Shown piece by piece: positions 58,500 to 64,000 of a DNA stretch of 64,000 bases (its first letter is position 1; every line of letters begins with the position of its first letter). A program made the translations under genes and the position numbers. The DNA is from Desmodus rotundus (taxonomy: Eukaryota > Chordata > Mammalia > Chiroptera > Phyllostomidae): NCBI RefSeq assembly GCF_022682495.2, contig NC_071389.1:179738056-179802055 (forward strand), in the 5' to 3' direction. A model generated the notes under the pieces. It did no database searches. It was not told the DNA's origin and saw nothing but the letters and a program-made list of their open reading frames with translations.

Positions 58500-59490
58500 C
58501 CAGTAGCTTTCTTTGCTATAATTCAGTTTAAATGTTGCCACCAGAATAATCTTCCTAAAACCAAGCCCTGCACAGGTCTTTTGTCCCCTGCTTATTGCCT
58601 TTAATAATTTTCTTTTAAAAAAAATTTATTGTGTATTTCCTATTACCATTTAACCCCCTTATACACCCCTCCCCCCTGCAATCACCACACTTGCCCATGA
58701 GTCCTTTTTCCTTTTTGCTTCGTCCCTCCGCCTCATAATCTGCCCCCCACTCCCAGAGCTGTCAGCCTGCTCTCTACGAGTCTGTCTCTCCTTTGCTTGT
58801 TCAGTTTGTTCATTCAATTCCACATATAAGTGAAATCATATGGTATTTGTTTTTCTCTGACTGGTCTATTTCACATAGCATAATGTTCTTCAGGTCTATC
58901 CATGCTGTTGCAAAGGGTAAAATTTTCTTTTTTACAGCTGAGTAGTATTCCATTGGGTAAATGTCCCATAGCTGTTTTGTCCACTCATCTGTGGACACTT
59001 GGGCTGCTTCCATAGCTTGGCAATTGTAAATATGCCGCAATGAACATAAGGGTGCTTGTGTTCTTTTGAGTTAATGATTTTCCTTTGCTTACAGAATAAA
59101 GTTCAGAGTACCATTTCATCCACCACTCTCAGTTTTCCCTTTCACAATATGCTCCAGCGAACCAGGGTACTAGCCATTTAAATGTCATCAACACCGTGAG
59201 CACTGAATGCTTGCTAAAAATTCCCTCTGCTTGAAATAGCTTTCCCTCTAGTGCCTGCATGTTAAAATCCTTCCCATGCTGTAAAGCTTGCTCACCTGTC
59301 CTCCCTCCCACTCTGAAAGATGATCTCCATTTTCATGGGGTTGCTCTTGAATTTCTCTTCCTTAAATTAGCTTGGAAGCTCTTTGAGAATAAGGACTATG
59401 TCTTCACTTTTATCTACTCACCATACTTCCCATTTGCCTTTCTATATAGTAGGTGCTCATTAACTGCTTGTTGAATTCACAGTGATTTCA
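58500..59490 (+). repeat. L2 LINE remnant interrupted by L1
   Basis: Flanks before 58610 and after 59075 read as a continuous L2 3' region (for example CTTACAGAATAAAGTTCAGAG and TTCCCATGCTGTAAAGC). The middle is a later L1. Confidence 0.6.
58614..59073 (-). mobile_element. 5'-truncated L1 inserted in L2
   Basis: Antisense L1 3' end: TATGGTATTTGTTTTTCTCTGAC, GAGTAGTATTCCATTGG and C-rich sequence on plus. TTAATAATTTTC and TTAATGATTTTC at the two edges look like its target duplication with one mismatch. Confidence 0.7.
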
Positions 59491-60006
59491 GTGAAGAGGG
59501 ACTAGAAATTAGCTGGTTATTTTTCTTCTTTTACTCATTCTCATTGGGTTGTTCCTAGCTACCTGACCTATGTAGTCCTCATATGCTTTGTCATAGTTGC
59601 AGAAGAATCTCTTTTATTTGCTCCAAAGTCAGTATTTGGGATCAAAAAAGCCATAAAGAAGACAGATTTTACTTTGGTATATAGGCCCTATGGCCTGGAA
59701 AAAGGGAAATTGAATGTCGTGTAGCATAGCTGCTGAAAAACTTGTCTCCTTGTAATTATCATAACTGGCTAAAGATTGCACTTGGGTTATGTTCTAGTTA
59801 TTTTCTAGCTTAAAGAAACCCCATTTCTGTCATTGCTGTCAGCTGTACATGAAGAAAATTACATGCGGTTTGTGATTACAGAACTAAACTCAGGTGCTCT
59901 CCATCAGTCACGTTCTGTGATGAGAACGAAAGGAAAAGAGTTACTTTATTTGAAGGACTCAACCCTGGGGGATGTGTAGGCTTGTGATGATTTTCACAGC
60001 AATTTT

Positions 60007-60372
60007 TTAAAAGAAATTTAGCCTCATTTTTTATTTTTATTTTTGAATTGCAGTTGACATGCAATATTATATTAGTTTCAGGTGTACAACCCCGTGATTA
60101 GACATTTATATAACTTACGCAGTGGTCACCCTGATAAGTCCAGTCCCCATCTGACACCAAATGCGGTTACGACAATATTATTGACTACATTCCCTATGCC
60201 GTACTTTACATCCCCACGACTGTTCTGTAACTACCAGTTTTTTGTTCTTAATCTCTTCACCTTTTTCACTCACTCCTCTCCCCCATCTAACAACTGTCTA
60301 AAAGTTCTCTGTAAGAATCTTTTTCTGTTCTGCTTGTTTCCTTATTTTGTTTTTTAAATTCCACATGCAAGG
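60007..60372 (-). mobile_element. 5'-truncated L1 with perfect 16-bp duplication
   Basis: Antisense L1 3' sequence (AGTTGACATGCAATATTATA, TTTCAGGTGTACAACC on plus). Flanked by TTTTCACAGCAATTTT at 59991-60006 and 60373-60388. Confidence 0.75.
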
Positions 60373-60416
60373 TTTTCACAGCAATTTTATGGTCTGGAAT
60401 TATTCCAAGAATTGTA

Positions 60417-61269
60417 CCGTATTTTTCGGACTATAAGATGCACCCAGGTTTTAGAGGAGGAAAATAGGAAAAAAAAAATTTGAAGCAAAAATATGGTAAA
60501 ATATTTAATAACATCCTTTAAAGCAGAAATCCTTTTCTGCTTTGACATCTTTCCACAATTATGGGATATTGAGCAGGAGACTACAGTACGCTATCATATC
60601 TTTCTACAACAAAATATAGTAATGATGGAACTATCAGCACTATGTCCTTCATAGTTACTGGGGCACCGTAGCCGAGAACATCAGTGGTTGACGCACTGAT
60701 ATGGGGGGATTTGCTGCTGACACTGTTACCAGGGGTATCTGCTGCTGGAGGACCACAGGCTGTGCAACACTCTTGTAGGGGGACAGCAGTTTTGCGCAAC
60801 CTGTGTGGCTCTGCAGCTGTTGCCAAATTACAGCTCCCATCATCCCAACCTGTCCAAGCATGATGGGAGTTGTAGTTTTGCAACAGCTGCACGGCCACAT
60901 TAACAGATAACCCTGCTGTGGAATTTGCCTATGTTTATGTTAATGGGCGGGGCGGGGGGGGGGAGACACACCAGTCACGTGACGGAGGAATGTACGGACG
61001 CCACAGGCTTTCTTCTAATGTGCCTGCACCACCTGTACCCTCCTCCCTAGCACTACATATGTCCCAACGAGGACCCCACTCCTGCCTCCCTTGCTTTGCA
61101 CCACTGGGACACCCCCTCCTCCCAGCCCAGGGCCTGCAGCATGGCCCCACTCCTGCCGCCTCTCTTACCCCCCAGCGAGCCTGGTAAGCTACATTTGGAC
61201 TATAAGATGCACCCTCATTTTCCTCCCAAAATCGCGGGGGGAGTGCGTTTTATAGTCCGAAAAATGCGG
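60417..61269. mobile_element. TA-flanked TIR DNA transposon, non-autonomous (Tc1/mariner-like)
   Basis: Ends CCGTATTTTTCGGACTATAA and (reverse complement of the right end) CCGCATTTTTCGGACTATAA, flanked by TA dinucleotides at 60415-60416 and 61270-61271. These are terminal inverted repeats of about 26 bp with few mismatches. No transposase frame is present. The right end is itself a hairpin (61191-61269). A long internal palindrome lies at 60802-60900. TA duplication points to the Tc1/mariner superfamily; the exact family is not assigned. Confidence 0.75.
60802..60900. repeat. Long imperfect palindrome inside TIR transposon
   Basis: Left arm about 60802-60843 and right arm about 60860-60900, about 41 bp each with roughly six mismatches. 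The core is CTCCCATCAT / ATGATGGGAG with a loop of about 16 nt. It may be a second MITE-like unit nested in the transposon. Confidence 0.7.
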
Positions 61270-61894
61270 TAGGTTTTGGTCCCCTTTTGAAAGCTACCAA
61301 GATACAGGGATGGGATCTCTTTTAAAATAACTCTGCCATACATGAGTTGCTTACATCTGAGCCAGCAGTAATGGTCCACCGTGACCTCATGTTTTGCCCT
61401 ATCAATGTAAGGATAGTTTTACCCCCTCAATTAAACATAACAATGCATTTAGATCCATTTTGGATTTTTAGAAGTTTGCTTTTTAATATTAAGTGTGCCC
61501 TACCACTAAACGTGTAATAGGAAAGAAATGTTATTGAAGCATTTTCTGTGAATGTTTTATCTGTCCGCATAAAAGTCAAATAGGGCCACTAGAGGGCGTG
61601 CCCCTCGTAGCAACTAGCACACCTAGGAAATACCGCTCATTCTTTCTGAAGACGGGGAGAATTTAAAAAGAAAGACAAATGAAGACTGCCAAGGGACATT
61701 TTGTCTGCGGAGTCTAAACATGCATCCAATCTAGAGTTAGTTGGGAATGTGCAAAAATAGATGTTTGGGTGGGTAGAAAATGAAATACAGAATAATACTT
61801 TCTTTAGACTAATACTTAACAAATATTTGAGTGGGGAATATACTTGCTAATGACCAAGCCCCACCAAAATAGACGAGTAACGGGCAGTAAAGAC

Positions 61895-62135
61895 TAACGG
61901 TTATGAGCATGGGTTTGGGAGGAGGCAGACTGCCTCAGTACAAAATTTTGTTCTGCTACTTATTTTCTTTTTGACTTTAGACAAGTTATTTAAACTTTGC
62001 TCCAGTCTCCTCATATACAAAATGAAGATTATAGTTCCTACTTTATAAGGCTATTGTGACAAATACGTTAAAAATTTAAAGAGCTGAAGAACCAGACTTG
62101 GCATATAGTGACCTCTACGTCAGTGCTACTACTTC
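61895..62135 (-). repeat. MIR SINE
   Basis: Antisense MIR: GACAAGTTATTTAAACTTTGC and CATATACAAAATGAAGAT on plus. Confidence 0.7.
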
Positions 62136-64000
62136 TAATTCTGGCTATATAAGTGATGTGTAACATTGTACACATGTAAACAACACGTCCTGGGTGGGGT
62201 GGGGTGAGGGGCAGAATGTGCCTTCAGCTGAGGCTGTTGGGGTCCACAGCATCAACAACTGTGAGCACTGCCAGGGTCTGCAGAGGCCGGCCATACGGGC
62301 TTTTGTCCTCAGCAATGCCTCCAGATCCAGGGCTAGGGACGCTGGCAGGCAATGGTGGTGGCTGGGGCTGATGGCGTGTGCACACTTTGCCGTGGGGACC
62401 AGCTTCAGGGGCCCATTGCAGACATACGCGTAGCGTTGGGGTCCAGGGAAGGCAGCAAGGGCTGGAGCCAACTGTGAGCTCACTGGAAGCTGTGGGGTGG
62501 GTCCCTGACTGTTGGCGTGTTCTCTAGTTTTCCCAGTCTCCACCTCTGTTGCGTGCCCTGCAGTGGACTGCAAGTGCACAGCTAGGGAGGCTAGCCTCGA
62601 GTGTGCATATGGAGTTTGGGGTCAGCAGCTGGGGTCTGTGCTGGCATCTTGATTTGTGGGTCAAGTGCTCCAGTGAGGGTTGAAGTGAGGAGCTGGAGGG
62701 AGTGGGGAGGGTCTCAGGTGGATGACATCCGCAAATGTGAACATCTGAAGGGTGAAAGTGGGTGAAATCTGCAGTGATCTGCTGCTGCTGTTAGTGTTTG
62801 CAGTCTGCAAAGCCGGCCACTGGACTGGCTGATGTTGGTGACCACAGTTTTTCTTCCTCCTTCCTAGCCATGTCTGTGTATCTCAGCTTTGCCAGTATGG
62901 GTGGGGTGAAACAGAAACAGCGCCTTTTTGAAGTTCCCTAAAAGGCTCAGGAAGCTGATCACTCATCCCACTCTTTCTTTCTAGGTTTAGGGAACTCTGT
63001 CTAGCTGGATAGTTCCCTCTTGGTGCTGAGCAATCCTGGCTTGATGGATGGGATGATGCAGGCTAAATGAAACTCTCTTCCCTTTTGTGTGGTTAGTTTT
63101 TCTCTTTTGTTTTATAGTGTTCCTATGGCTTCTTAAGTGGACCTCAGCGTTCTTCTAGCACTGTTTTTATTCATGGATAGCTGTCTAGTTGTTGATCTTT
63201 TTATGGGGACAGAGACTGGTCTTCTAGGGTATTATTTTGGTGACACTGAAAAATAATTTATTCAGTTTCTTTATATTTCATGGAACAAAATATTCCAGAT
63301 TCACCTTGTACTTTCCTACTGCCCTTTCTTTTCTAATCTTGAGCCCAGGGAGAGGTAGTACTGATGGCTCGTCTCTTTCAAGTTTCCCCTTCACTTAATT
63401 TACAGTTTTAAAAGAATTCTGACTGAGGCAGAGGTCTCAGTTGCAACTCCTTGCTTAGTGCCTGTCTGAGGCCTTGTTTAATCCCCTTTCTGTGCATTTA
63501 AATCCAAACCATTAGGCCTCATTGAATCTCCCACTCAGATGAGATGACTCTCAGTTCATGATGGTTAGCTCAGGTTGCATCTTCACCTCTTGTCCCATGC
63601 TCACGTATTCTGAATCGGTGAGGGTCCAACAGAAAGCTAAGAGCATTTTAGAGAATAGAATAAATAGTAACTTGCTGAAAAGTCATGACTTGCTCTAAAA
63701 AAATCCCAGAAGCCTCCTTTGGATTGTACTACCGGAGTTTGCCTTAGACTCCAAGTATGGATTGGCCAAAGGGGGCTCAAGCACCACTGGTTCACTGGGG
63801 CAATGTGCAGACCCTACTGTGCAGCCTGGATCACCTGGACAGCCTCCTCTTTTTGTCACTAACGCCTGCAGTGTTTTCAGTTTTCTACTAACTAATGTAT
63901 TTGAACACCTAAATGTGAACTATGTTGCCTTCAAAATCCAAAGAGACTTACATGATAACCTGTCATTTTGGAGGGGATATTTATGTATTTTTTTTTTTTT

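Larger units (their letters stand above)
57640..64000. other. Intergenic region downstream of NECAP1
   Basis: No host exon is supported here. In human the next gene is CLEC4A, whose C-type lectin exons I do not see. The stretch holds a reverse VES SINE, an L2 copy broken by an L1 insertion, a 5'-truncated L1, a TIR transposon and a MIR (about 61895-62135). G-rich sequence at about 62150-63250 is weakly reminiscent of an old reverse L1 5' region. From 63250 to the end I recognise nothing; the window stops in a poly-T run. Confidence 0.5.

Noticed and set aside
60581..60900. Reverse open frames of 105 and 81 codons within the TIR element
   Set aside because: No DDE/D transposase motif could be seen, and the element of about 850 bp with an internal palindrome looks non-autonomous.
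62145..62579. A 144-codon reverse open frame near the window end
   Set aside because: Lies in G-rich sequence possibly from an old L1 5' region; no domain and no splice or promoter support.
57640..64000. Exons of CLEC4A, the next gene in human
   Set aside because: No C-type lectin motif or matching exon was found; the gene probably lies beyond the window.

Overview
This window is nuclear DNA from a placental mammal, most probably a bat of the Yangochiroptera (vespertilionid or a close relative). The genes are mammalian, with GT-AG introns and long intergenic stretches. The commonest repeat is a tRNA-derived SINE of about 200 bp that matches the bat-specific VES family: it has pol III A-box-like and B-box sequences, a CT-rich tail ending in (TAAA)n, and 14 copies here. 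The species cannot be fixed from the sequence alone.

The window carries the conserved 12p13.31-type block FOXJ2 - C3AR1 - NECAP1. FOXJ2 (+) has all its coding exons here: ten exons, 4603-14301, 569 aa. Its non-coding first exon lies upstream of the window, and its 3' UTR of about 2.6 kb ends near 16.9 kb. C3AR1 (-) is convergent with it: a single coding exon, 20778-19324, 484 aa, whose splice acceptor is visible at 20789-20790. NECAP1 (+) has eight coding exons, 46266-55760, 274 aa, and starts in a GC-rich promoter with a YY1-type site over the ATG. All exon phases join without a frameshift, so all three genes look intact. They act in unrelated pathways: forkhead transcription control, complement anaphylatoxin signalling, and clathrin/AP-2 endocytosis. 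The shared interval is conserved synteny, not an operon.

Layout: 1-4588 FOXJ2 intron 1; 4589-16.9 kb FOXJ2; 16.9-18.9 kb short convergent gap; 18.9-20.8 kb C3AR1 terminal exon; 20.8-46 kb C3AR1 upstream intron and intergenic DNA, largely retroelements; 46.1-57.6 kb NECAP1; 57.6-64 kb intergenic DNA with L2, L1, MIR and a DNA transposon.

The repeat archaeology is the most informative part. Three copies of one ORF2-less L1-derived element (half-L1 / HAL1 architecture) lie within 10 kb: 26831-28729 (-), 31711-33356 (+) and 34777-36649 (-). Two have perfect target-site duplications and long open ORF1 frames. A full-length-derived but internally deleted L1 (38.0-43.0 kb) carries an LTR insertion and a SINE insertion. 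The same LTR family occurs again at 25.26-26.13 kb. A TA-flanked terminal-inverted-repeat element with a nested long palindrome (60417-61269) and a hAT-like element split by a SINE (54545-55010) are DNA transposons of the kind known to have entered bat genomes late. I found no CRISPR array, operon, structural RNA gene or clearly undescribed protein system.
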